A stretch of DNA of 42,259 nucleotides from Betaproteobacteria bacterium (GTDB lineage Bacteria; Pseudomonadota; Gammaproteobacteria; Burkholderiales; SG8-41). A program made the translations under genes and the position numbers. The notes under the pieces were generated by a model that worked only from the letters and a program-made list of their open reading frames with translations, was not told the origin of the DNA and did no database searches. The first letter of the stretch is position 1, and every line of letters begins with the position of its first letter. The stretch lies in NCBI GenBank assembly GCA_016868035.1, contig VGID01000035.1, positions 1 to 42,259 of the forward strand, in the 5' to 3' direction. Below, piece after piece: positions 31,706-39,958 of this stretch.

Positions 31706-33046
31706 ATGCCCGATACCCGTTTTACCTACGCGCCGGAAAAGCTGAAACAGCTCGCCCGGGAGGTCCTCGACTACGCCGGAGGCCGCGGCGCGACCGCGGC
31801 GGAAGCCGAGGTGAGCGAGGGTTTCGGCCAGACGGTGACGGTGCGCCGCGGCGAGATCGAGACGATCGAATACAACCGTGACAAGAGCATCGGGGTCACG
31901 GTCTATATCGGAAAGCAGCGGGGCCACGCCAGCACGACGGACTTCTCCGCCCGGGCCATGCGCGACACGGTGGACGCGGCGCTCTCGATCGCGCGCTACA
32001 CCGCGCACGATGAATGCGCGGGGCTGGCGGAGGAAGACTCGCTCGCCCGTGACGTTCCCGATCTCGATCTCTGGCATCCCTGGGGCCTGCCCGTTGAGAG
32101 CGCGATCGAGCTCGCCCGCGCATGCGAGGAGGCGGGTCTCGCGCTCGACTCGCGCCTGACCAACTCGGAAGGCGCGACCGTCTCCACCCAGGAATCGCAC
32201 TTCGCCTACGGCAATACGCTGGGATTCCTTGCCGGATATCCCGCCTCGCGTCACGGGATCGCGTGCGCGCTCATCGCCGGAAAGAACGACGAGATGCAGC
32301 GTGACGACTGGTACGAAACGAGCCGGGACGCGGCCGAGCTGCCCGAGTGCGAGAGCGTGGGACGCCGTGCCGGCAGCCGGGCGCTGCGGCGGCTCGGCGC
32401 GCGCAAGATCGGAACGGCTCAGGTGCCGGTGCTGTTCGAGGCGCCGGTTGCGGCAAGCCTCCTCGGTCATTTCGTCTCCGCGGCGAGCGGGGGCAGTCTC
32501 TACCGGCGCTCCTCGTTCCTGCTCGACAGCGCGGGCAAGGCCGTGTTCGCGCCGGAGGTCACGATCACCGAGCAGCCGCACGTCCCCATGGGCCTGGCGA
32601 GCGCGCCGTTCGACGAGGAAGGCGTGGCGACGCACCCGCGGGACGTGGTGAGAGACGGCGTGCTGCAGGGCTATTTTCTCGGCAGCTATTCCGCGCGCAA
32701 GCTCGGGCTGAAATCCACCGGCAACGCGGGCGGCAGCCACAATCTGATATTGCGCGACACCGGGACCGATTTCGACGGCCTGCTGAAGGCGATGGGGCGC
32801 GGACTGCTGGTGACGGAGCTGCTGGGACACGGAGTCAATTCCGTGACCGGCGACTATTCGCGCGGCGCGGCGGGATACTGGGTCGAAGGGGGCGAGATCG
32901 CCTTTCCGGTGCAGGAGATCACCGTCGCGGGCAATCTTGCGGACATGTACCGGAGCATCATCGGCGCCGGCACGGACGTGGTGCGCCGCGGCTCCCGCCA
33001 ATGCGGCTCGATCCTGATCGAGCGCATGACCGTCGCCGGCGACTGA
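31706..33046 (+). CDS. pmbA: TldD/PmbA-family protein PmbA (TldE)
   Basis: 446 residues from ATG 31706, the standard PmbA length. The family forms the TldD/TldE heterodimeric protease; PmbA is the partner lacking the zinc motif, and indeed no HExxxH is present. Conserved blocks: ATAAEAEVSEG near the start, GSHNLIL, and LLVTELLGHGVNSVTGDYSRGAAGYWVEGGEI near 370-400. Known roles are microcin B17 maturation and CcdA degradation in E. coli. The gene is divergent from darP. An upstream longer frame crosses the darP gene and is not used. tldD is not in the window. Confidence 0.95.
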   Translation: MPDTRFTYAPEKLKQLAREVLDYAGGRGATAAEAEVSEGFGQTVTVRRGEIETIEYNRDKSIGVTVYIGKQRGHASTTDFSARAMRDTVDAALSIARYTAHDECAGLAEEDSLARDVPDLDLWHPWGLPVESAIELARACEEAGLALDSRLTNSEGATVSTQESHFAYGNTLGFLAGYPASRHGIACALIAGKNDEMQRDDWYETSRDAAELPECESVGRRAGSRALRRLGARKIGTAQVPVLFEAPVAASLLGHFVSAASGGSLYRRSSFLLDSAGKAVFAPEVTITEQPHVPMGLASAPFDEEGVATHPRDVVRDGVLQGYFLGSYSARKLGLKSTGNAGGSHNLILRDTGTDFDGLLKAMGRGLLVTELLGHGVNSVTGDYSRGAAGYWVEGGEIAFPVQEITVAGNLADMYRSIIGAGTDVVRRGSRQCGSILIERMTVAGD

Positions 33047-33160
33047 AGGAAATAGGAAATAGGAAGAAATAGGAAATGGGGAATGGGAAATAGGTAACGG
33101 CAAGCTGGACCGACACGCAGTGTTTCTCCATTTCCCGTTTCCTGTTACCCATTCCCCCTT
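33047..33160. repeat. Period-7 element H
   Basis: Directly after the pmbA TGA: GGAAATA GGAAATA GGAAGAA ATAGGAAATG GGGAATG GGAAATA GGTAACG (33048-33101). Opposite arm TCCATTTCCC GTTTCCT GTTACCC ATTCCCC (33127-33157). This variant has GGAAATA units rather than GTGA but the same period and inverted layout. Confidence 0.75.
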
Positions 33161-33175
33161 TAGCTGGAGGAGAGC

Positions 33176-34279
33176 ATGAAACGGCGTCTATTCCTGAAGA
33201 ATGCCGCGGCGGGTCTCGCGGCGGGCACGGTCTCCGCTCCGGCGATCGCGCAATCGCAACCGGCCATCCAGTGGCGCATGGCCTCGAGCTTCCCGAAGAG
33301 CCTCGACACGCTCTATGGCACGGGGGAGCTCTTCGTGCGCCGCCTCTCGGAGATCACGGAAGGCAAGTTCCAGATCCGGCTGTTCGCGGGCGGGGAGATC
33401 GTGCCCGGGCTGCAGGTGCTCGATGCGGTCCAGAACGCGACGGTGGAGTGCGGGCATACCGCGGCCTATTACTACATCGGCAAGGACCCGGCGTTCGCGT
33501 TCGCGACCGCGCTGCCTTTCGGGTTGAACGCGCGCCAGCAGAATGCCTGGATGTACTACGGCGGCGGGATGCAGGCGATGGCGGACCTGTTCAGGGAATA
33601 CAACTGCATCCAGTTCGTCGCGGGCAATACCGGCGCGCAGATGGGCGGGTGGTACCGCAAGGAAATCAAGTCGGTCGCCGATCTGAAGGGCCTCAAGATG
33701 CGCATCGGCGGGCTCGGCGGCCAGGTGCTCGCCAAGCTCGGAGTGGTGCCGCAGCAGATCGCGGGCGGAGAGATCTACCAGGCGCTGGAGCGCGGCACGA
33801 TCGACGCGGTGGAATGGGTCGGGCCGTACGACGACGAGAAGCTCGGCTTCCACAAGGTCGCGAAGTACTACTACTACCCCGGGTGGTGGGAAGGCGGTCC
33901 GCAGCTCTCGGTCATCGTCAACCTCAAGAAATGGGCCGAGCTGCCGAAGTCGTACCAGTCCGCGTTCGAGGCCGCGGCCGCGGAGTCGAACGTGCACATG
34001 CTGGCGCGCTACGACGCCGGTAACCCGGCGGCGCTGCGCCGCGTGGTCGCCGGCGGCGCGCGGCTGCGCGCATTCCCGCGTCCGGTACTGGAGGCATGCC
34101 TGAAAGCGGCGAACGAGCTCTACGGGGAGCTCGCGCAGAAAAGCGCGCATTTCAAGCGCATCTACGAGGGCTGGAACCGATTCCGCAGCGACCAGTTCCT
34201 GTGGTTCCGCGTGGCCGAAGCGGGCTACGACAATTTCGTGTTCGCGGCCGCCGCGCCTGCCGCCAGAACGAAGAAGTGA
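33176..34279 (+). CDS. TRAP transporter solute receptor, DctP family (TakP-like)
   Basis: 367 residues with a twin-arginine signal (KRRLFLKNAAAG) and cleavage near AIAQ, so it is probably exported folded. The mature part is DctP-like: WRMASSFPKSLDT, the ligand-contact region NTGAQMGGWYRKEI (near 150-165), GLKMRIGGLGGQVL and DAVEWVGPYDDEK. The WRMASSFPK start and EWVGPYDD are like the 2-oxoacid-binding receptors typified by TakP, whose dimer needs a metal and keto-acid; binding of a 2-oxoacid is inference. No TRAP permease lies beside it, so it is an orphan receptor. GGAGGAG precedes ATG 33176. Confidence 0.92.
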   Translation: MKRRLFLKNAAAGLAAGTVSAPAIAQSQPAIQWRMASSFPKSLDTLYGTGELFVRRLSEITEGKFQIRLFAGGEIVPGLQVLDAVQNATVECGHTAAYYYIGKDPAFAFATALPFGLNARQQNAWMYYGGGMQAMADLFREYNCIQFVAGNTGAQMGGWYRKEIKSVADLKGLKMRIGGLGGQVLAKLGVVPQQIAGGEIYQALERGTIDAVEWVGPYDDEKLGFHKVAKYYYYPGWWEGGPQLSVIVNLKKWAELPKSYQSAFEAAAAESNVHMLARYDAGNPAALRRVVAGGARLRAFPRPVLEACLKAANELYGELAQKSAHFKRIYEGWNRFRSDQFLWFRVAEAGYDNFVFAAAAPAARTKK

Positions 34280-34284
34280 GAAGC

Positions 34285-34412
34285 TCTCACCGCAGAGGAC
34301 GCCAAGGACGCGGAGGAGCGCAGGGGAAAAAGCAGGAACAATGGAACCGCGGAGGCGCGAAGAGAACCGGGAACCAAATTAAACCGCCAAGCCGCCAAGA
34401 AAAACTGGACAA
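34285..34412. repeat. Short-repeat gap between receptor gene and integron
   Basis: CACCGCAGAGGACGCCAAGG and ACGCGGAGGAGCGCAGG (34290-34325), then ACCGCGGAGGCGCGAAGAG and AAACCGCCAAGCCGCCAAGA (34345-34400). Same motif pool as 28972 and 30072. No gene seen. Confidence 0.5.
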
Positions 34413-34444
34413 GGATTAAATCAGAAACCGCGCGGCACCGCGCT

Positions 34445-34672
34445 TCAAGAGAGCTTGTCGGCCAGCGCGCTCTGATTCGCCGTGACATCCCGCGCGACCG
34501 CGGGCTGACCGAACCCCCTACCGGAATCGAGTGGACTTTTCACGCCGCGGCCGCCCTTGTTGAGCACATGCGTGTAGATCATCGTGGTGGACACGTCTGA
34601 GTGACCGAGCAATTCCTGAACCGTACGAATGTCATAGCCCGCTTCCAGGAGGTGCGTCGCAAACGAATGGCG
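34445..34672 (-). pseudogene. intI: Integron integrase, C-terminal fragment
   Basis: 75 codons plus TGA, with no start codon. It reads [20 protein letters not shown] then [20 protein letters not shown] and ends with a tail typical of IntI ([10 protein letters not shown]). It holds the GH (His24) and nucleophile Tyr33 boxes of the tyrosine recombinase, which are missing from the piece at 38102-38950. Together the two give a normal IntI of about 356 residues. The break is at the RH of the HxLRH box, which is present in both fragments (CGG CAC, CGC CAT), so about six bases may be a target duplication. The insertion is the RIT element between. Confidence 0.9.
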
Positions 34673-34698
34673 CCTATGCCGACATCGGCATAGGCGCC
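34669..34698. repeat. Perfect 30-bp palindrome at the RIT left tip
   Basis: Arms GGCGCCTATGCCGA (34669-34682) and TCGGCATAGGCGCC (34685-34698) around CA. It includes an inverted pair of the TATGCCGA motif found in the RIT inverted repeats, but no copy lies at the right tip. Confidence 0.8.
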
Positions 34699-34726
34699 AC
34701 TATGCCGCGTGCCGGACTATGCCGAG
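34699..34726. repeat. RIT terminal inverted repeat, left
   Basis: 28 bp: ACTATGCCG, CGTGCCGG, then ACTATGCCGAG. The exact reverse complement is at 38076-38103. Each end has two ACTATGCCG boxes in direct order, likely recombinase-binding sites. The stretch 34727-34827 holds an inner inverted copy at 34772 and the ritA leader. Confidence 0.9.
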
Positions 34727-34827
34727 TCTGAGGATGTAGGCGGCTCGGGCTGCGCACTTGGCGTGCGTTCGCTCGGCATAGTTTGATCTCCTTCCGGGGC
34801 ATCAAGCCCTCATGGAAGGAGGTCGTC

Positions 34828-36063
34828 ATGGAACGGTTCTACAAGGATCCACGCACGCCGCTGCGAATGCGTGAAGGCCCGTTGGGCGCGTATGTCGATG
34901 CACTCGCCCAACAGTTGAGCGAGGAGGGATACGCCAGGGGTTCTGCTCGCTATGCGTTGCAACTGGTGGCCGATCTCGGTGGTTGGTTGAGTCGGCGCGC
35001 AATCATTGCGCCACAAGTTACGCCAGAACACCTCCGATGCTACCTGGAATGCCGATCCCGTCATCGACGCCACCGCTCGGGCGATGCGGCGATTGTGCGC
35101 CGGCTGTTGAGCCTTCTGCGCGACCAAGGCGTCGTTGCCCAAGTCCCACCGATCGAGATGGCCCCGGCTCAGCGGCTGGAACAGGAATTCCGGCTGTACC
35201 TGCAGCAAGAACGCCGGCTCGCGCCGGCGACGGTGTTCCATTATCTGGTGTTTGTCAGGCGCTTCCTTGCGCAGCACTTCGCTGATGGAGAAGTGCGGCT
35301 CGATGGTTTGCGTGCGGCCGATGTGGTGGGGTTTGTGCAACAGGAGGCGGCCCGGCTTCACCATCCCAAGCGAGCCAAGCTCATGGCCACGGCACTGCGC
35401 TCGTTGCTGCAATACGCGCGTTACCGAGGCCTCATCAGCATTGATTTGCGGGGGTGCGTGCCAACGGTGGCGAGCTGGTCGATGACCTCGATTCCGAGAG
35501 CGCTGTCGTCCGATGAAGTTCAGCGCCTGCTGGCCCATTGCGATCGGCACACCGCGGTTGGCCGTCGCAATTGGGCAATTCTGCTGTTGCTTGTCCGGTT
35601 GGGATTGCGCGCAGGTGAAGTGGTCGGTCTCGCTCTGGAGGACCTCGACTGGGAGGCGGGCGAACTGCGTATTCGGGGAAGCGATGGCGATGGTGATCGC
35701 CTGCCGATCCCGCAGGATGTCGGTGCCGCATTGACCGATTACCTGCAGCACGCGCGTCCCGTGTGCGCCTGCCGGCAGGTGTTCGTTCGCACGAGAGCCC
35801 CGCACCGCGGATTTGCGAGTTCGGTGGCGATCTGCTGCATCGTTCGCCGCGCGCTCGATCGCGCAGGACTTACCCCAGCCCTCAAAGGCGCGCACCTGTT
35901 GCGCCACTCGCTGGCCACCCAAATGCTGCGGCAAGGCGCCTCGCTCTCAGAGATCGGGGAGCTGTTGCGGCATCGCAATCTACAGACCACCACCATCTAC
36001 GCCAAGGTCGATCTGGATTCGTTACGCCCCTTGGCGCTGCCGTGGCCGGGAGGTGGGCGATGA
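34828..36063 (+). CDS. RIT tyrosine recombinase A
   Basis: 411 residues. GGAGG (34818-34822) precedes ATG 34828; a longer frame starts upstream without a site. An N-terminal SAM-like core-binding domain (to about 215) is followed by the catalytic domain: Arg in RLGLRAGEVVGL (Arg I), HLLRHSLATQ (His/Arg box II) and LRHRNLQTTTIYAKV with His replaced by Arg-His and the nucleophile Tyr in TIYAKV. First gene of the trio; its TGA overlaps the next ATG (ATGA at 36060-36063). RIT recombinases are thought to act together on the element ends. Specific division of work among the three is unknown. Confidence 0.93.
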   Translation: MERFYKDPRTPLRMREGPLGAYVDALAQQLSEEGYARGSARYALQLVADLGGWLSRRAIIAPQVTPEHLRCYLECRSRHRRHRSGDAAIVRRLLSLLRDQGVVAQVPPIEMAPAQRLEQEFRLYLQQERRLAPATVFHYLVFVRRFLAQHFADGEVRLDGLRAADVVGFVQQEAARLHHPKRAKLMATALRSLLQYARYRGLISIDLRGCVPTVASWSMTSIPRALSSDEVQRLLAHCDRHTAVGRRNWAILLLLVRLGLRAGEVVGLALEDLDWEAGELRIRGSDGDGDRLPIPQDVGAALTDYLQHARPVCACRQVFVRTRAPHRGFASSVAICCIVRRALDRAGLTPALKGAHLLRHSLATQMLRQGASLSEIGELLRHRNLQTTTIYAKVDLDSLRPLALPWPGGGR

Positions 36064-36992
36064 AACCGTTACGAGAAGCGCTTCATGACTACCTTGCCTT
36101 GCGCCGCAGCTTGGGATTCCAACTCCGGGATGCCGGCATTGCCCTGGCGAAGTTTGTCGGGTTTCTGGAGAGCCGCGGTGCCCCGCGCGTCACGATAGCG
36201 CTCGCGCTGGGATGGGCACAGGAGAACCCGCGCGCTCAACCCGCCCAGTGGGCGCGGCGCCTGTCCTATGTGCGCGGCTTTACGCGCCACCACGCCGCAA
36301 GCGACCCGCAAACCGAGATTCCGCCCTCGGGGCTTCTGCCGTTTCACCCGCGCCGAGCACGGCCCTATCTCTACTCGGAAGAGGAGATTGGGCAGTTGCT
36401 CGAGTGCGCTCTGAGCCTGACCCCGATCGGTGGCTTGCGCCCCTGGACCTATCACTGCCTGCTCGGGCTGCTGAGCGTGGCGGGCCTACGCATCGGTGAG
36501 GCGCTCCGCCTGAAGTTCGAGGATGTCGATCTCCAGCAAGCGCTGCTGACCGTCCGCGGCACCAAGTTCGGCAAGTCCCGCATCGTACCAATCCATCCCT
36601 CGACCCGAGCAGTGCTCGCCCAATACGTGAGGCGTCGTGAGCGGTTCCTTGCCGGGCGCACCGGCGCCACCTTGTTCGTGACCAACCGGGGTACCCCCCT
36701 GGACATGGGCGATGTCCACCGCATCTTCTACCGGCTCTCGCGCCGCATCGGTTTGCGCGGCGCCACGGCCAGTCACGGTCCCCGGCTGCACGATTTCCGC
36801 CATCGATTTGCCGTGCAAACGTTGTTGCAGTGGTACCGCTCCGGTGAGGATGTCGAGCGACGTCTGCCAGCACTCGCAACCTACCTGGGGCACGTGCATG
36901 TCGCCGACACCTACTGGTATCTCAGTGCCTGTCCGGAGCTGATGGGACTGGCGGTTGGGCGTCTGGAGAAGCGCTGGGAGCAACGGCCATGA
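36060..36992 (+). CDS. RIT tyrosine recombinase B
   Basis: 310 residues. It starts at ATG 36060 in the ATGA overlap with ritA and ends in an ATGA overlap with ritC, so the three are translationally coupled. Catalytic boxes: VAGLRIGEALRL (Arg I), HDFRHRFAVQTLL (box II) and YLGHVHVADTYWYLSACPEL with the nucleophile Tyr in DTYWYL. A preceding longer frame inside ritA is not used. N-terminal core-binding domain is about 105 residues. Its length and the box spacing are those of the middle RIT gene. Confidence 0.93.
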   Translation: MKPLREALHDYLALRRSLGFQLRDAGIALAKFVGFLESRGAPRVTIALALGWAQENPRAQPAQWARRLSYVRGFTRHHAASDPQTEIPPSGLLPFHPRRARPYLYSEEEIGQLLECALSLTPIGGLRPWTYHCLLGLLSVAGLRIGEALRLKFEDVDLQQALLTVRGTKFGKSRIVPIHPSTRAVLAQYVRRRERFLAGRTGATLFVTNRGTPLDMGDVHRIFYRLSRRIGLRGATASHGPRLHDFRHRFAVQTLLQWYRSGEDVERRLPALATYLGHVHVADTYWYLSACPELMGLAVGRLEKRWEQRP

Positions 36993-37987
36993 CCCCCGCT
37001 GCCAGCCTCCCCGCGCTGTTGCAGGGCTACTTCACCCGGCGCTTGATGCAGCAACGGTGCGCCAGCCCGCATACGATCGGTTCTTATCGGGACACCTTTC
37101 GCCTGCTGTTACGTTTTGCGCAGGCTCGGATCGGCAAGTCCCCTTCCGAGTTGGCATTTGAGCAGATCGACGCACCCTTGATTGCGGCATTCCTCGATGA
37201 CCTGGAGCAGTCTCGCAGCATCGGCGCGCGCAGTCGCAACTTGCGGCTCACCGCCATCCGCTCCTTCTTTCGCTACGCCGCCTTCGAAGCCCCGGCCTGT
37301 TCGGCCCAAATCCAACGCGTGCTCGCCATCCCCAGCCAGCGCTTCAGCCGCGCCCAGATCGGATTCCTCACCCCCTCGGAAGTTCAAGCCCTGCTCGCCG
37401 CCCCCGATCGGCGCACGTGGTCCGGACGGCGCGATCACGCCCTGCTCTTGGTCGCCGTTCAGACCGGTCTGCGCCTGTCCGAGCTCACCGGGGCGCAGCG
37501 CAACGCGGTGATCCTGAGCACCGGCGCCCACATCCGGGTGCTCGGAAAGGGCCGCAAGGAGCGCGCAACGCCTCTGACCCAGCAGACTGCAGCCGTTCTG
37601 AGGACGTGGTTACGGGAGATCCGGGACGGGGATGACGCGATACTGTTTCCCAGTGCCCGCGGTGAGCGCCTCAGCGCCGATGGCGTCCAATACCTGCTGG
37701 CCAAACACGTCGCGACCGCCAGCAAGGCCTGCCCGTCCTTGCGCCGGAAGCGGGTGACCCCTCATGTGCTGCGTCATACCACGGCAATGGAGCTCCTGCA
37801 GGCCGGTGTGGATCGCGCCGTGATCGCATTGTGGCTCGGCCATGAGTCGGTCGAGACCACGCAGATCTATCTCGATGCGAACCTCGCTCTCAAAGAACAA
37901 GCGTTGGCCAAGATGACACCGGCTCAGGCGAAACCCGGTCGCTATCGCCCCGACGATCAGCTACTGGCCTTCCTCAAAGCGCTCTGA
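36989..37987 (+). CDS. RIT tyrosine recombinase C
   Basis: 332 residues, ATG 36989 in the ATGA overlap with ritB. It starts with a core-binding domain ([20 protein letters not shown]...), then [11 protein letters not shown] (Arg I), [13 protein letters not shown] (box II) and [18 protein letters not shown] (His box and nucleophile Tyr in QIYLDA), all canonical, so this subunit should be active. The C-terminal helix is long (to [16 protein letters not shown]), typical for the third gene of RIT elements. It ends 88 bp before the right inverted repeat. Confidence 0.94.
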   Translation: MTPAASLPALLQGYFTRRLMQQRCASPHTIGSYRDTFRLLLRFAQARIGKSPSELAFEQIDAPLIAAFLDDLEQSRSIGARSRNLRLTAIRSFFRYAAFEAPACSAQIQRVLAIPSQRFSRAQIGFLTPSEVQALLAAPDRRTWSGRRDHALLLVAVQTGLRLSELTGAQRNAVILSTGAHIRVLGKGRKERATPLTQQTAAVLRTWLREIRDGDDAILFPSARGERLSADGVQYLLAKHVATASKACPSLRRKRVTPHVLRHTTAMELLQAGVDRAVIALWLGHESVETTQIYLDANLALKEQALAKMTPAQAKPGRYRPDDQLLAFLKAL

Positions 37988-38075
37988 ATGAGGGAAAACT
38001 ATGCCGAGTGAGACTCTCGAAACTGCTCGCCAACTGCTGGCGAATGGCACACTTCGGGGGACGCGTCGCGCCTCG

Positions 38076-38103
38076 CTCGGCATAGTCCGGCACGCGGCAT
38101 AGT
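38076..38103. repeat. RIT terminal inverted repeat, right
   Basis: 28 bp, exact reverse complement of 34699-34726, starting CTCGGCATAGT and ending GCGGCATAGT. The intI coding sequence resumes at 38102-38104. Inner inverted copy ACTATGCCGAG at 37998-38008. Confidence 0.9.
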
Positions 38104-38950
38104 GCCGCAGCGTGTGGCAGCTCACGTGCTTGGTGATTCCAGCGGCGCGCGCTGCCTGCTTCACGCCCCGGATCAGGTAATTCTCGTACACGTGGTGCCG
38201 CCGGATCGCACCGGTGCGGGGATCGACGGAGCGCTTGTACGAAGGGAAAACGAACTTCCAGCCCCACTCATAGGGTGCGCGCGGGTACTTGCGCGCGATC
38301 GCGTCCGGCAGCTCGACGTCGCCGCACCCGTCGGCGAGATCGCGCTCGTGAAGGGCTTTCATCCGCGCGAGATGCGCCTTCAGGGGTTCAATCACGCTTT
38401 CCGGAAGCATCGTCACACGGTCTTTCCCGCCCTTGCCGTCACGGACGAGAATCTGGCGATAGCCGAAGTCCACATCTTTTACCCGCAGCTTCAGACACTC
38501 GCGCAGCCGCAGGCCCGCACCGTAGAGCAGGCTCGCCATCAGCCACTTCGTGCCGCGCAGCCGTGCCAGGAGTCGCCACGCCTCCTCTTCGGTGAGCACC
38601 GTGGGCCGGCGCACGGGCTGCTTGGCGTGCTCCAGCCCGTCCAGCCAGGGAAGCGGCTGGGCGAGCACCTCCTTGTAGAGGAAGAGCAGCGCCGCGAGGG
38701 CCTGGTTCTGGGTGGCCGCCGCGACATGGCGCTCGGCGACGAGATGGTTGAGAAAGGCCGTTACCTCCGTCGCCCCAAGTTCACGGGGATGGCGTTTTCC
38801 GGAGAAGAGGATGAACCGCCTGATCCAATGCAGGTAGGTCTCCTCCGTGCGGCAGCTGTAATGCCGCCGCCGGATCGCGTCGCGCACCACGTGCATAAGC
38901 CGCGGGCGCGCTACGGTCGCTTCCGGACCTTCTGTTCCAACGTCGGACAC
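38102..38950 (-). pseudogene. intI: Integron integrase, N-terminal fragment
   Basis: 283 codons from GTG 38950 (GGAGG eight bases upstream) to the break. It holds Arg148 (GAGLRLRE), Lys176 (GKGGKDR) and His279/Arg282 (CHTLRH). The IntI-only extra segment is present (residues about 205-236: [20 protein letters not shown] followed by [10 protein letters not shown]), which separates integron integrases from XerCD. Without the Tyr fragment at 34445 the protein cannot recombine; read into the element it gains 46 foreign residues. The gene points away from the cassettes at 39.1-42.1 kb, the standard integron layout. The integron is therefore probably frozen unless another integrase acts in trans. 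Confidence 0.92.
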
Positions 38951-39052
38951 GCGGCCTCCACCCCTGCAAGTGGGATTGCCTCATCACCCTGTCGAGCGTA
39001 ACGTATTGACCGCGAGGCTGGATGACAACGGCTTGGAGTGCGGGTGCAGGAG

Positions 39053-39110
39053 TGTCAACTAAATTGTCAACTAAAAAGCCAACTAATTTGTCAACCAATT
39101 GTCGTTAGAG
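39053..39110 (+). other. attI-like site: four 12-bp-spaced repeats and core GTT
   Basis: TGTCAACTAA at 39053 and 39065, AGCCAACTAA at 39077 and TGTCAACCAA at 39089: four related units spaced exactly 12 bp, then the recombination core GTTAGAG at 39104-39110. Direct integrase-binding repeats next to the core are a hallmark of attI. Located 100-150 bp upstream of the intI start, on the correct side. The core's last base is G rather than the consensus pyrimidine. 38951-39052 has no gene. Confidence 0.75.
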
Positions 39111-39951
39111 AGCAACCGTAACTTCAGGGGAGGACGCCATGCGAATACGTGACTGGTTAAGCGCCGGGGTGATTGGACTGTTCATCGGAGGCTGCACGGG
39201 AATGCAGACTGCACCGAGCCCTGAGACGAAGGCGGCTGTGGCGCCGACGGGGAAGCTCCGAGTCGCATTCCTTTTGGCGCCGCTCTATGCAATTAAAGAC
39301 CCGACGACGGGCGAGCTGAAAGGCGTTGCAGTCGATCTCGGGAACGAACTCGCGTGGCGGCTCGGCGTGCCGTTCGATCCGGTCGTCTATGCTGGCGTGC
39401 CCGCCCTGATCGGCGGCGCGAAGTCCGGTGAATGGGACGTCGTGCTTTTAGGTATCTCCGCCGAGCGCGCGGCGGCAATCGATTTCTCAGCGCCTTACGG
39501 GGAGCTCGAAACCGGCTACCTTGTCCGCGCGGGCGTCCCCATCGCCACGGCATCAGATGTAGACAAGGCCGGCGTCCGGGTCGGGGTGCTCGAAAAGGCC
39601 ATGGCCGACATACTTCTTTCCCGCACGCTAAAGAATGCGATACTGGTCCGCACTACGAGTGTCAATGAACTCTTTGCCTTATTGGGGTCCGGAAAGGCGG
39701 ACGCGATTGCCACGGGCAAACCAGGCCTCTTTGCCGTAGCTGCGAAGGAGCCGGGCTCGCGAGTTCTCGACGGCCGGATCCTCGTCGAACCGATCGGCAT
39801 GGGCGTGCCCAAGGGGCGCAACGCCGCCGCCGCTGTGTACCTCGGCAAATTTGTCGAAGACGCGAAAGCGGAGGGGCTGGTCAAGTCCGCGATCGAGCGG
39901 GCCGGACTACGCGGCGTAGTCGTCGCTCCACTCAAATGATGCTCTCTAACT
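39105..39951 (+). mobile_element. Integron gene cassette 1 (solute-binding lipoprotein), disrupted attC
   Basis: The 5' core GTTAGAGAGC (39104-39113) and 3' inverse core GCTCTCTAAC (39941-39950) are exact reverse complements, as they must be for one circularised cassette. The attC that follows is broken by the insertion sequence at about 39952 and resumes at about 41362. Confidence 0.85.
39139..39939 (+). CDS. Cassette-borne family 3 solute-binding lipoprotein
   Basis: 266 residues. Signal peptide with lipobox IGGC (Cys19) indicates a membrane-anchored periplasmic protein. The mature domain has the amino-acid-ABC-receptor layout: GKLRVAFLLAPLYAI, GELKGVAVDLGNELAWRLGVPF, the acidic EWDVVLLGISAERAAAIDFSAPY block and the second-lobe VGVLEKAMADILLS. 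Catalytic mltF-type lytic domain absent. No permease or ATPase gene is near. GGGGAGG precedes ATG 39139, and the start is 35 bp after the cassette core, usual for cassette genes. An extracytoplasmic sensor role or uptake partner are both possible; ligand unknown. Confidence 0.85.
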   Translation: MRIRDWLSAGVIGLFIGGCTGMQTAPSPETKAAVAPTGKLRVAFLLAPLYAIKDPTTGELKGVAVDLGNELAWRLGVPFDPVVYAGVPALIGGAKSGEWDVVLLGISAERAAAIDFSAPYGELETGYLVRAGVPIATASDVDKAGVRVGVLEKAMADILLSRTLKNAILVRTTSVNELFALLGSGKADAIATGKPGLFAVAAKEPGSRVLDGRILVEPIGMGVPKGRNAAAAVYLGKFVEDAKAEGLVKSAIERAGLRGVVVAPLK

Positions 39952-39958
39952 TTAGTAT

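Larger units (their letters stand above)
34669..38103. mobile_element. RIT element (recombinases in trio) inserted in intI
   Basis: Three overlapping tyrosine recombinase genes (ritA, ritB, ritC) are flanked by exact 28-bp inverted repeats at 34699-34726 and 38076-38103. Inner copies of the 11-mer CTCGGCATAGT / ACTATGCCGAG lie at 34772-34782 and 37998-38008. Outside the left repeat is a perfect palindrome (34669-34698, GGCGCCTATGCCGA arms) carrying the same TATGCCGA motif, so the true left tip may be either 34669 or 34699. Size of about 3.4 kb, gene order and overlaps match known RIT elements. The insertion interrupts the integron integrase. Confidence 0.93.
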
